A stretch of 64,000 nucleotides of DNA from Luscinia megarhynchos (taxonomy: Eukaryota > Chordata > Aves > Passeriformes > Turdidae): contig JAPFBE010000003.1 of the NCBI GenBank assembly GCA_034336665.1, positions 35,004,360 to 35,068,359 on the forward strand. Direction: 5' to 3'. Below the pieces are notes generated by a model. The model saw nothing but the letters and a program-made list of their open reading frames with translations. It was not told the DNA's origin and ran no database searches. A program made the position numbers and the translations under genes. Position 1 is the stretch's first letter. The number at the start of each line of letters is the position of its first letter. This document shows, piece by piece, positions 24,506 through 36,625 of this stretch.

Positions 24506-25884
24506 TCTAGACTTTTTTAGGTGAAGTTCATGATCGTGTAGTTTCACCTTGAGACATTGGAAGTGTTTCAGAATCCTCCAGTATTTTCCAAGTAAGTAGA
24601 GAGAGTTAGGGCACCTCCACCCTGCAAAATCAAGTGTAGAAAGTATTTCTGTAATGTACAGGTTTAATGGGAGCTGTTGGGTTGTTTCCATGACTTTCCC
24701 ACACAACAGCCTCTGCTCTTATTTCTTTCTGACATCTCAGACAAAGCATACTTAAAGTGGCAGCAAAATGATTCTCTAGTAATTTAAAAATAGACTCTAT
24801 TCATATTGGAGAATCTTCCTTAGACTTATTCTATCATGAAATGCTTTAGTTCATTTTTGCTGAAAAAGCTCTGTCTCAGGATTGTTTAAGGAAAGTGCTC
24901 TCATGAAGGCAAGGCATGTTGTACAAGCCATGCAGAAGCCTCTAGAAACAATTGCATGAGCAAATATTTCAGGAAGAGAGTGCCATATCTCTGTGCTACT
25001 CTTTGTGGGCCAATGTTTCAGTAATTAAAGACATTTTGTCAGTGGTCATTGAAGATCCACAACCTGGAAGTGACTAAATGTTCCATTAATTTCTGCAGTG
25101 TCAAAATGAACAGGAATGAATTAAGAATAAAAATCCATGGAAAAGTAACAATTTGACAAAGATGTGAATACTAGAGTTTTTTCCAGCATTGGACTGGCAC
25201 AGTGTTGGGTGGATGGATGGTGAAAAAGAAGCCTTTTTTTGCACAGTGTGTGTTTGATGCAAGGACAGCAAAAGGTCTTCGGGAGGAACAGTGCAATTTC
25301 TGACCATTGTAAACAACATGTGGTGAAACTGAACTGGGAGGTGAATAGGCTGCCTTCCAGCCATCCTGCAGGTACCAACAATTATTTGGTTTCTAATCCC
25401 GGCTTTCCTATAAATCTTTCCAGTCTCTTTTGTTCATGTAAGTATCTAATGAATTACTCACATTACATGAAATTAGCCTCAGCATGGAATCAACCTTGTT
25501 AATTTTTGTTTCTTATGCATGTGATTTTGACTCTTAAATAATATTGACCATAACATATTGAATATTTCATATGTCAGTGTGTCCTCTGTGTCTGTCCTGG
25601 TTATATTTTAATTAAGAAGTTATCATAATTAATTAGTAGAATAGCCAAGATGTTTCTAGAAGTCCTTTACAACCTTTTAAAGTCCCTGTCAGCCTGTATG
25701 AGCACAGATATCAGATGGGCTTTCTTTTGTGGAAACCTGGAAGGCTAACTACTAATCTGATCAGAACACTTTTTCTGGAAAATTTTATGTTATTGAAATG
25801 TCACATGTTTCTAGGCTGAGAGGTACATCAGGACCTTTTTTTATAAGAGTGTATTGCTCTTGCATGACCTCATGCATCCATGCT

Positions 25885-26515
25885 CCAAGAAGAGCCAGCT
25901 GTGAGGTCAGACCAGGTTGCTTGGCACTTTGCCCAGATGAGTCTCAGAACCCTTCAAGGACTGGAGCCTGCCACACCTGGGCAATGTCTTCCTGCTGCCT
26001 GCCTGTCCTCTCAGGGAAACAGTAATACATCCAGAAACGCATGGATTCAGTACACAGCCTGAATCCCTCTCGTTTCCCTTCATGCCTGGTGTACCTTGCC
26101 CTGCCACACACAGCTCTTGAAAAGCCCATCTGCCCCTCTACATCCCTTTACACCCCCAGTAGTCACTGGGGTGGCTGCCATGTCCCCCTGAAGTTGTCCT
26201 TGCTCCAGGCTGGACAAGCCCCACTGCCTCTGGGGCAGTGCTCACAGGACCCCCTCAAGTCCTGAGATGTGGGGGATGAACTCACTTCAGGTTATTGGTG
26301 TCTTTTCTGTGCTGGAGGGCATTGAACTAGCCACAGCATGCAGAGGAGTCTGACAATGAGTGCTGGGCAGAGGTCACAGGCCCTGCCCTGAGCTCTTGGC
26401 AGTGCTTCTGCTGGCACAGCCCTGGATGACACTGGGCATCTCGGATGCCAGGGTTCACTGCTGGCTCCTGCCCAGTTCTCAGCACCCCAGGGTCAAAAGC
26501 CTGTCTGAAGTATAT
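25885..26515 (-). mobile_element. Degraded CR1 LINE fragment (older subfamily), minus orientation
   Basis: Compared with AT-rich flanks this block is GC-rich. On the plus strand it matches the reverse complement of CR1 in order: 'GGTCAGACCAGGTTGC', 'GGACTGGAGCCTGC', 'CTGAATCCCTCTCGTTTC', 'CTTGCCCTGCCA' and 'CACTGCCTCTGGGGCAGTG'. Further right come 'GTGCTGGGCAGAGGTCACA', 'GGGTTCACTGCTGGCTC' and 'CACCCCAGGGTCAAAAGCC'. The order runs from near the 3' end (left) to the end of ORF2 (right), so the element reads leftward. Divergence and small indels are heavy, pointing to an old copy. The overlapping short frames at 25798-26590 on both strands are artefacts of this GC-rich repeat. Confidence 0.8.
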
Positions 26516-29485
26516 AAAACACATTCCTGGTGCTTTCTTTGTCCACATATGTAGTATTTTTAGCACATAAGGCAGTCTGGTAAGATGCATAGTTTATGCC
26601 TGGCAAATCCATCAAGACCATTCCCAATCATCTTGTCCTTCGTGTGTCAAATCAGCAGCTCTGCCAAAACAGAAGGAAGGAGAACATAGAAAGCAAATTC
26701 TGGCTTTAATGACATGGTTAAATCCTGATTTAGAAAAGTGAGATGTAGCTGAAAGTTTCATTTTATTTATATGAAATGACAAATTTCTACTACAGATCAG
26801 GCAGTCCATGGACTTGAACTGGCAACTTTTTGCAAAGTCACCCCAAATACTCAGGAGGATTTTTTTTCTCTGACAATGCTTTTTTTTTTTTTTTTCCTCT
26901 GAAGAACGGTTCCCTGCCAAATGCTGTTTTAACTAAAACACTCAAAATGCCTCTGTTCCCCTAAGAAGCAAAGATGATTCTGAAAACTTCAGAAGTTGCC
27001 CAGAAAAACAATTTCTATTCTTGCTCTGTTCTCTGTTCAGGTCCTGAAAATGCTAAATGGATTTGGTATAATGGCACCTAGTTGAGGAAATTATGACACA
27101 AGGCAGCAGTCACAGAAAATAACATTGACTTAAAAGCAACAGAGCCTGGAGTAGCATCAATTATTAGAAATAAGTGTTCTCCTGTACATGTGCTTTGAAT
27201 AGGTTCCCACTGAAGAGATCACAGATGCTTTAATATCTGCTTTAGCTGGGGGACACCATACTTCTTTGCTGTTTTATGTAGTCCTCTCTGTTTAAGCTTC
27301 AAGTTTCTCCAAGGAACTGAGGAGCAGAAAGGTATTTGGCCAATGTGTGCTGAAGCTGTAGTAATGGGAAGGAAGGCGAAGAAATGTGAAAAAAGAAGTC
27401 TTGTCAAATATGTATTTTCAAGAGTGTGGTCATTAAAGAGTGGTTTCAGTTAAAAACCCAAACATTTTTCACCAAATCCCCAAACTAGATTACCACATAA
27501 TAGAGCTAAGGAAATTATGAAGTGGCTTTGGCTGTCTGAGTTGAATAGCAAGATGTGGAAAAGAATAACTGTATAGTGCTTGTTGACTTGGTAAAAAAGA
27601 CAGTGTTTTTCAACACAAATTATAAACATGAAAAGAATACAAGTTTTATTGTCATTTAAAGTGTGTGGACCAGTGAAGCTCTTTGAAGAGCTGCTGCATA
27701 TTCCTGGAAAAGAGTCAATTAGCTTGTTATTTGATGAAAAATACTAAGGAAATAATTTCAGGGATTTTAAATGAAAAAAGTGATATGCACACCTGTGTAG
27801 AGGCACATATAAGTTTTGGATGTTTTAGTCACTGCTTGGACTGCATGCTTTAGAAAGTCTTGCAAACTGACAATAGAATTTTGGATAATGGATGTTCCAT
27901 AAGTACTTTACCTTGACGGAATATTTAAAATTGCCATTTAAAAGCAACTTTTGAGATGCCCTTCCATGAAGTATTTAAAACACTGCATAAAAATCTCACA
28001 TTTGAAAAGAGCAAATAAAATTAGGTGAACTGCACAGTCTTATTACTTTTTTGATATGTAAAATAGTTTTGCAAATTTATTTTGGCTCATTATCTCTTCT
28101 ACTTGTCCTATTCTTTCAAGCACATTTTTATTATCATACGTTTATTGCTGTGAAACATTTTATGGAAAGTTACAAGAGTTTAAAATTTCACAGTCTTTCC
28201 AAACACAAAATAAGCTAGATAAAGAGCCATTCTGCCTAGAATAAAATTGCTTAAGAAACTTTTAGTGTCCTAAGTATCAACATGACTTACCACAGATCAG
28301 TTACTCTGTCCATTTGACTTGGTGCTGGTGGAAAAGGGCAAAATCCTTCAGACCAGCTTGTTTGCCCTGCCCTGCACACATGCCTGCCTTAGTTAGAACA
28401 GTAGGAGATGCAATGTTAAATACGATTCAGAGTTCAGATTGCCAGAAAATTGAGCTACAGAAGTGCAAATGAAGTGATTTAAAACATCAAATAATGTATT
28501 AAGAAATTGACCTGTACATGAAGCCTGGTCTTTTATCTTTTCTGTTCTTTTTTGAAATGAGACTTTGTGTTGGATAAAAGCAATAGGATCCTATTAGAGT
28601 CTTAATAGGCTGCCATTACCAAGATTTGAAAAAAGCCAATCTTTGCTAGCAAAGCAGATGACACAGGTCAGTTCCCCTGTTTCATTAAAAAAATAATAAA
28701 TCCAAAGGAAACAAACAAACAACCAACCCTCTTTTGCATATTTTTGTAACACAGGTATTTCTTTTAGAATGGTTTTTAAAGTGTGTAAGGTATCTGCACT
28801 GTCTGGCAAGTTGTAGTCTCTTGTGTTTTAAATCTAGCTTTTCCCACAAAGGAGTATGCTAAAAGTGTGAATACCTCCAGCTATGCAGTTGTTCTGTAAC
28901 AGATTGTTATCTATAGAGAAATGTGCCTTGTGTTCAGCTGCCTAGCAAGATGGGAGCTCCACAGTGTTTTGTGGCATGAGCTAGAGCTGAGAAACATTGC
29001 TATACAGGAAGAAAAGTAACCATGATTACTTTATATATGTGCGCAGCCAATTTCCTCTTCTTTCCCTGTACTTCCACACCCCTGTCAGCTTTGGAAAATT
29101 GGGTCAGTGTCGAATCATGATGTCATGCAAGAGGCCATGAAGACAATATCTTGCTGTTGCTCTGCTTACTATACCTGAGTATATTGGAAGTATAATTAAT
29201 CTTCTCATGAAGAAAGAGCAAAAGCATATTGATTACTTCCATCACTCCTCAGAACATATTGTTGCCTCACTATTCTTTTTTAACATATGTTCATGCATGT
29301 GTATGATTTACTACATTGTAAATAAGCAACTAAAAATATTTGATCTAACTTGCTGCTAAGAAATTATGTTTATTGGTGGGAGGGAGAAAAAGAAGAATGT
29401 GAAGGTGTTTTGTCTTATTCAGCAGAGCCCAATGCAAGCACTAGGAAGGGTCAGGAAGAGCAATTGGCAGGAAACAGCATACTTG
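26516..29485. other. AT-rich noncoding sequence, nothing recognised
   Basis: No gene or repeat family is recognised. A run of about 17 T residues lies at about 26879-26895. It gives the K-rich start of a spurious antisense frame (26612-26920). Confidence 0.55.
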
Positions 29486-29830
29486 GAATCATTGATTCAA
29501 AGAACCATTAAGGTTGGAAAATAACTTCAAAATCGTTGAGTTCATGCTTTGACAAAACACCACCAGGCCAACTAAACCTGAGTGCCCAAGTGCACTTGAA
29601 CATTTTTAGGAATTGTGACTCTATAACCTCCCTGAGCCTCCTATTCCAATGTTTAACAACTGTTTCAGTGAGGAAATTCTTCTGGATGTTTAACCTGAGC
29701 CTCCTCTGGCCCAGCCTGGGGCTATGCCCCCTTGTCCTGCCTCTGGTTTCCTGGGAGAAGAGGCTGACCCCCAAAGCATTGCCTGTGACTATCAAGGAAT
29801 TGAACGGGTCTTGCTGCTCAGCCAGGACCA
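29486..29830 (-). mobile_element. CR1 LINE 3' fragment, minus orientation
   Basis: The left edge 'GAATCATTGATTCAAAGAAC' is the reverse complement of the CR1 terminal region. It is followed by the usual antisense landmarks: 'CTATAACCTCCCTGAGCC', 'TTTCAGTGAGGAAATTCTTC', 'TGGCCCAGCCTGGGGC', 'CCCCTTGTCCTGCC' and 'CCTGGGAGAAGAGGCTGACC'. The minus-strand frame 29508-29870 preserves a fragment of the CR1 ORF2 C-terminus (LNIQKNFLTETVVKHWNRRL), which confirms orientation. The fragment is 5'-truncated near 29830, where similarity fades. Confidence 0.92.
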
Positions 29831-32800
29831 GTACTTGACCCTGCTTTTCCTTGCATGTGTCAGCCAGCACCCAAATCCTCCTATGTCACGAGGTGAACAC
29901 TGCTAAATAACTAAAAGTTACCACAAAACTCTACACACTCTGGAGAAATAAGCATATGTACCTCATATTCCTTTCTCCCCTTATGCTCTAAACAAGCTTC
30001 TTTATTTTACTCTGGAGTTTCATGATTTTAACCTCTCACATAAAGTTTTAAGAATAGCTTTACTTTATGCACTAAATTGCTTCCAAATTCTTGCAACAAA
30101 AATTGCAGTTTCTACTGACTAACCAAGTTTTGACTTGACTCAAGTTAAATTCTGAAAAAAAAAGAAATAATAGTGATTAACTAGTAAATTAGTAAGTCAG
30201 CACACAAATTCCTGACCTTCATTATAAGATTTTCTAATAAGTGTCATAGTAAGTATTATAATAATAAAAAAAGAGCCTGAGTATGAGCTTTCATTTTAAT
30301 CAGACAGCAGCTGAGGAATTATTGTAATGGAATCAAGATGGTTTCATCCTTGATCTCTCAAGGTCCTCATTTCCCTTCATATCTTCTCAAACTCATTCCT
30401 TAAATCCCATATGCCAGAGGAAATATTCATATATTCACTATGTAATTAGAAAATTTCAGACCTCATTTGGTTGTATAAAGCATAGTAATTAGCTCAGTAA
30501 AGGATATTTCTTTTCTGCTGTTTTGGTTGTTTTGCTTTATGTGCTGCCCAAGTTTTACTGAAAAGCCCCAATATGCTTTGAAATTTATAGACACTTTGAT
30601 TTCAGAAAATGTTTAGAAATGGGGAAAAAAACGTGTGTATACATGTGTAAAAAAGGAGGTACTATTATGAATCTTTGAAGAATTGCTAGAAGATTTTATT
30701 AATATATTTGAGTTTATTCTCTCTTGTCCTATTCTTGTTATTTTCTTTATAGATCACGTATCTTTTTGATAGCAATGTAATTGAAAAATGCTGGAAGGTG
30801 AGAATATGTGGAGTGTTCACCTCTGCATGTTTATCAACCAGCTAAATAGAAAAAACATATTGTGAATGATTTCCTGTTTATTTCTTTAGAAGCCCTTTGA
30901 TGGAAGGTCAAATGCACAAATTGTGAGAGGTTTCCATAGCCAATCTTCATCTTACTGCAGATAAGTGAGCTCAATGCCACTCTTCCACAATAAAAAAAGC
31001 CAAACAAACCAATACAGATTACCTTAAGTAAAGTGTATGCATCTTAACAATAGTACTTTATATGCATGCAAATACACTTCTTAGTTGTGTTTACAATTAA
31101 AGCAGAGATTAAAAATAGGCATTTTTTAATTGAGGGAAGACACCTGGTCTTGAGTTACATTGCTGGTAAACCTACACGCTGAATCACCAGAAATCTAAAA
31201 ATCATTGGCTTGAAAAGAAACTGGAATAAGTAACTCCTAATGTATGTCTGTTGTGTGACTCATAATCCAGTGTTTTCAGTATCTGTCTTAACCAGCTCCT
31301 TCGTTTCTAGATAAATTATTCTATTAGTGTCAAATAGTAAAACAGAGTATTTAATATTTAAATATTGAAACCAAGTTTTCTATGGCTAGCTGAGCATAAT
31401 GCCCACAAGGGAATAAAAAATCTAGCAGGTGTTTCTATAGATGACAAATACACTTAAACACTACCTGTTAAGAGCTAAGTGAGGGAAGTGAAATAGATGG
31501 TTTTATGTAGGACATTTATAGTGACAATTGTAGTTTAACATTAGCTCAGACCTAACTCTACATTTCCTTCATATTGCAGTTGAAGCTGGCTAAGATTCCT
31601 GCACAGAAAAATAACTTATACATTAAAGCTTGCAATCAGTGGTTTAAAATTATTTAAAAAATATATATATAATGAAAAAGAAAGGTGTATTTATATTCAA
31701 TAACTTTTACCAGTGATCCATGAAAAATTCAACTCTCTTAAAGTACAAAATGTAACTCACTGTTGTTAGTTAGACACCTAGATTTTTGTGAAACAGGTGA
31801 TGTGTTTTTCTTCGGAAAATACATTGAAGCTATGCTGAAGCAAAATTTGGTCTGTAAATTGGAAAATATCCTAAACATAAAGTTTTAACTATATTTCTTC
31901 ACCTCCGATTCAACTCCTCACATAGGCTATTTTCATGTCTATTTAAAATGTGAACAAAATTCTTTTTAAAAGGTTCTGTATCTCTTGCTAAATGTCTGAC
32001 CAATGACTCTTCTGTAGATGGTAAATTTCTTATGGTCAGAAGTCTTTTTCCTTGGTGATGTTTAAGGTATCTGGCTATTTTTGGTTCAGAATAATGTGGT
32101 TGCATTGTCATCTTTTGTTTGACAACTTAGTTCCTCACCCAGCCTAAAAGCCTTTGGACATTTAGGTGGTAATGTTAGAGCAAATATCTACTGATTGCAT
32201 GTCAGCTTCTGTCCCATGAGAAAACCCCTGAAACAGGAAACCTAGGCAGGCTGTATTGATTAATACCTTTAGTTTTGTAGGTGAAATGTTTCAATTCTGT
32301 GCTATGCACCAGATGTTCATAAAATTGTGACTGAATCATTTTTTAAATTCCTCTAAACTCCTCGTTTGCTACCATTTTAAAGGCAGAGTGACATCTTTCT
32401 TAACATGTACTTAATTGAATATAAATAAACCATGAATGGCCTCCCTCCATATCTGTAAATTTCTACTGAAAACCAAACTCAAGAAATATATTTTGTTAAT
32501 GCGGGAAACATAAATGGTGTAGAATTAATTTTAGCAGCTAAGTGTTCATTTTCAATAACCTCTGTTTCATAATTCTATAGTAAGTATTTAAATAATGTCC
32601 CTGGTTATTTGGTGATTAGCACATTTTAATGATGAAAAAATTCATTAATTAAAAAGAAATGTGTGTTTTTCCTTATGGCATGGTTCTTCTCCCTTCCTTG
32701 GTTAGAATAAATAAAAAAAATTAGAAAATTTAGACAAGTACAAGCTCTGTGCTTTGGAGACAAGTTATCTATCTGTCTGCTCAGTTCAGCAGAACAGACA

Positions 32801-35798
32801 AATGTTCATGGTCTCCCATTAACTGCTTCTCCTCCTTCACATCTTTTTTTACAACTGAAAGAAAAACCTCTGCTCTAGTTCTGTCTCATGTTAAAATATT
32901 ACTTGGCCTTAGCTGTGCTCCCAGTCTACATCTCTGTATTTGAAACAAATGCAAGACCTACCTATCTCAAAGGGATTTGGGGAAGCTTCATCAAATAGAG
33001 AGTGGAGTATGGAATCCGTGCTACTTACTGCATCTCAGGTCACTGTGACACAGAGAGAGATGGAGCAGCAGATTACAGCTTAATGAATCAGCCCATAGGC
33101 ACCACTTGAACGATTTTTGAGCCCAAACCTTCTTGGTTTATTTCTAGAAAGAGAAGGTTCAAGTGTATATTAATGTGTGCCCTTGCTAGTTTAAATTTTT
33201 AAAAGTTGGGAGTTTTCCAGTGTCTCCCCTGCTTCTTATTTTTGCAATACCAGATCCCTGTTATTTTCTAGTTCCAGTAACAGGCTCCAGTAAGCTCTGG
33301 CTAAAGAGACATCTTTTAATTCAGGTGCTGAAATGAGACACAGCAGGACCTCTTGTCCTGCAGCTCAAGCATGATAATACAGTAGAGAAGGCTCTTTAAC
33401 CTTAAAGAGTTAAACACAATTTTATTTGTACTTTAAATTACAGTTTCAAAAGACAAGAAAATGGCATGACTAAACGTAAACCCAGGAAACTAAACTCCTT
33501 TGATTTGAAATTAAAGTTTTGTTGGCAACTGTACACCAAAATCAATAAAATGAACGATTGAAATAATATTTATTAACAGAATTATCAATATTCATCATAA
33601 TACCAGTCTTAAATCATTAATCTAGTACCATTTTAACTCCCAACTGTGTTAATACATTATATTTACCATATAAGCATTAACCATTTAACCACTACATAGT
33701 TATTTTTACCTGATCTTAAGCTTCTAAATAATCTCTCTGCTTCTCAAATACAATGTACTTGGAATTTTTCATGTCATAAATAAAAATGAGGTCACATTTT
33801 CCTTAAGCTGCAGAAAAGTTTACCCAATTTTTTATAAGAAAAGCTCCCTGCCTCATTAATTAAAGGAAGTCTTAAAGTTTCTATACACTTTATGTTATTA
33901 AACTCAAATATTTTTTAAAAAGTTACTGTAAAAAAAATATATGTGTGTTTCTACCTGAGTTTTTAAATAAATTCAGGGTAAATGCTAAGTAGAGGATCAA
34001 TTTTTGAGTAGCTAAAACATAATTAAGGAACACAAGGATTTCTTGAATGCGAGCTTTTTTCACTAATATTTGACCTAAAAAGCTCCTACATTTTTATTCA
34101 GAATTGCATTGAGTAACTGCAAAGAAAATACTTAATTTCATTTCATTTCCTCTTAAAATAATTTTGCAAGATAAAAATATAAAAATATCTGGGCCCCAAA
34201 ATTTTTCAGAAATCCTTTTAGTTCCTCCCTTTTATGACTGAATCTTCTGCAAATCTTATCGTGAATTAATGCTAAAAATGTTTGACATTTGGCCTTAGAT
34301 ATCTATTATCTTGTCTCTAAAGCAGAGCTTGTGCTTAAGAAACCTGTTCTGGTTTTTTTGCATTTTTCCTATCCAAAATCACTCTTTCTGCACAACCCCT
34401 TCAGGTCCAGAGGAGTTTTTGTATAGCCAAGTAATTTATCATGTTTTTGCTGTTCAACTAACACCCAGTTTTCATTGACTTGTTTTCCTAAAATCTTAGA
34501 AAGAATGTTAGATAGGCAAGAAATCTGGGTTCACCTCTGCTGCTAGATGAAGTACCTCAGAGATAATTCTTCTGCCTAGAAATCAGATTTAATCTGACAC
34601 TTACTAGTGCAATATGCTTTTTACAAAACTCCAGCAGCTTCTCCATACATAGGGGAAAGTGTTATTTCATGCTTAGATGTTTCTGAAAATACATTGGGAA
34701 GGTAGGATTACTTGCTTATTATATTTAACACCTAGAGACTACTGCCTTCCCATCCACTAACAGACACATCTCTATTCATTCTTTCATGAGAAATGAGAGT
34801 AGACTTAGATATATCCATGTCAGTAGACTGTATTTATTTGAAATAATTTTGACAATGTGTGTAACGGAAAAAATGTGAAACGAAAGAGGTCAGCATAGTT
34901 CATCTAAATACAAATTGGGGAGTTAAAAACTTATTTTATTATCTTCCTCATTGCTTTTTTAAATCTTACTACCATCCTCTGAATTTTGGATTGGATCATG
35001 TCCTCATTTCATGAAGAGAAGATAGAGGAATAGCCAGTGCAATTGCCACTGCCTCTGTCTGTCTCCTTTCACTAAAAGGATGAGCTATCTGGGGTGGGCA
35101 TAAGCTGCTTGTTACCTGAGTTCAGCAGCAGGCCAGTTCTTTTCTCAATAGGTTTCACTACAGCCAGAATCAGCTACCACAGTTTGGGTGGTTGTGTGGG
35201 GTTTTTTTTCTTTTTTTTTCTCTTTTTTAATTTTTTTTTTTTTCTTTGTATCCTTTAGAAAAAGGAGAAAGCAAAGAAACCTAAAAACACAATTGAGGCT
35301 GAACAGGGGGAGTGGAACCAAGGGACTGGTTCTGAAAAATGGCATATTCACCAAAGTTGTACCATATTGTGGAAGTATTTGCACAGAAGTGGGGCTTTTT
35401 TGACAATGCTGATTGTATGAGTAATCTGAATGATTTCAAATATTGCCATACTCCAGAAAAAGTTGAAACTCACAATATCTTTAAGACTTACACCTCCTAT
35501 CTACTACAACAAACTAATTAACCCATATTTATTATTCTAAGCAAATTTCTCAAGAAGGCAGGGTATATTTGCTAATTACATACATACATACATGTGTATG
35601 TGTGTATATATATGATAAATAATATGTTATATATCAAATATAATGTATGTGGGCAGATTATATGAATACATATAAAAATATTCATATTTATTCATGTCCA
35701 TGTTTTAGGAAGGAAAATACCTTCTCCTGGCATTTTTTTGTGAGATTGAATCCTAGAACTCTCTTCTTTTCTACCTTTCATATATGTTCATCACTGTA
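29831..35798. other. AT-rich noncoding sequence, mostly nothing recognised
   Basis: This is the longest stretch without a confident repeat. Low-complexity islands include a T-rich tract at about 35199-35247 and a (TACA)n-(TGTA)n-like run at about 35578-35613. A weak MIR-like stretch at about 32952-33010 is discussed in the findings. No gene is visible. Confidence 0.5.
35199..35247 (+). repeat. T-rich tract
   Basis: Runs of 8 to 13 T residues are separated by single C or AA. Confidence 0.9.
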
Positions 35799-35935
35799 TT
35801 TTCTCCCTTTGGTCATAGAAAAGATCATACAGCACTTCTCAGTGGGTTTTCTCCCTACAGTCACAGAAAATATCATACACTTCTCACGGAGCTTTCTCCC
35901 TGAAGTCATAGAAAAGATCATACAACACTCCTTCC
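35799..35935 (+). repeat. Three-copy minisatellite, 45-48 bp unit
   Basis: Three imperfect tandem units each start with (T/C)TTTCTCCC and continue GTCA(T/C)AGAAAA(G/T)ATCATACA. They begin at about 35799, 35847 and 35892, spacings of 48 and 45 bp. Both spacings are multiples of three, so the frame 35647-35946 (99 codons) carries three related segments of the form LPxVxExII. The rest of that frame resembles no protein. A duplicated spacer is the simplest reading; a coding origin cannot be excluded from sequence alone. Confidence 0.85.
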
Positions 35936-36428
35936 ATGTCTACTGACACAAAATCAAACATAACATTCACTCACTTGTTTTCTTCCTGTTGTCATTCCTG
36001 CTGACCTTTTTGAAGGTTGTCTTTTTTCTCCTCCCCTAACATTTATCCTTCCTTCCCCTTCTTTCCACCCCCACCTTTTTTTGGACAATGTTTTGGCTTT
36101 TAATACTTGCTTAAAAATGGATTTTTCTAGCTATTATGATGAAGTAAATAGCATAATGTGGGCATTTTTAATTGAATTTCCATAACTGTTTCTAAGGAAG
36201 TTTTCAGCACTTCATATGTATAATGTGTATGTATTTTAATTATCCAAAATGACTTTAGGGTGGTGTGGGGTTTTTTTTTCCCCCTCTTTTGTTTGTTTGG
36301 TTTTTGGGGGCATTTTTTGGTGGGGATTTTTGTTTGTTTGTTTGTTTTATTATTTTCTAAATAGCAAGCCTAGGAAGTGGCATAGCATAAAAGAACAATA
36401 CTAGCTCCTATCCATATGGGATAAGTCC
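35936..36428. other. Noncoding sequence with a T/G-rich tract
   Basis: A T/G-rich low-complexity tract with T8, G5 and (TTTG)n blocks lies at about 36263-36345. Nothing else is recognised. Confidence 0.6.
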
Positions 36429-36625
36429 CTCGGCTGGTTAATTTTCTTCACAGTAGCTTGCATGATGCCATGCTTTGGACTTGTGCTGAAAAGACAGCAC
36501 AAATTGCTGTCCTTTAAAAGCTGCTAAGCAGTGCTTGCACAAGCCAAGGCCCTTTCTGCTTTTCACCCCACTCCACCAGCAAGCAGGCTGAGGGTGCACA
36601 AGAAGTTGGGAGGGTCCAGTCAATC
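36429..36625 (+). mobile_element. Partial LTR of the same family as the outer LTR at 17,716-18,939
   Basis: 'GGTTAATTTTCTTCACAGTA', 'GCTAAGCAGTGCTTGCAC', 'CAAGGCCCTTTCTGC' and 'GAGGGTGCACAAGAAGTTGG' align, in the same order, with the minus-strand text of the outer LTR (its 18939-18724 part). Only the 5' third to half of an LTR is present, in plus orientation. The first bases, including TG, are damaged, and a few bases are missing between GGCTGG and TTAATTTTC. There is no TATA box because the copy stops before it. Confidence 0.85.

Larger units (their letters stand above)
22401..25884. other. AT-rich noncoding sequence with simple repeats
   Basis: No gene is recognised. The frame 22201-22659 begins inside the CR1 remnant and then runs into unrelated sequence; it is not a gene. 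The stretch holds the (TTTA)n and G/T-rich tracts listed separately. Confidence 0.55.

Noticed and set aside
26612..26920. Minus-strand frame of 102 codons with a lysine-rich start
   Set aside because: The lysines come from a T run, and the remainder matches no family.
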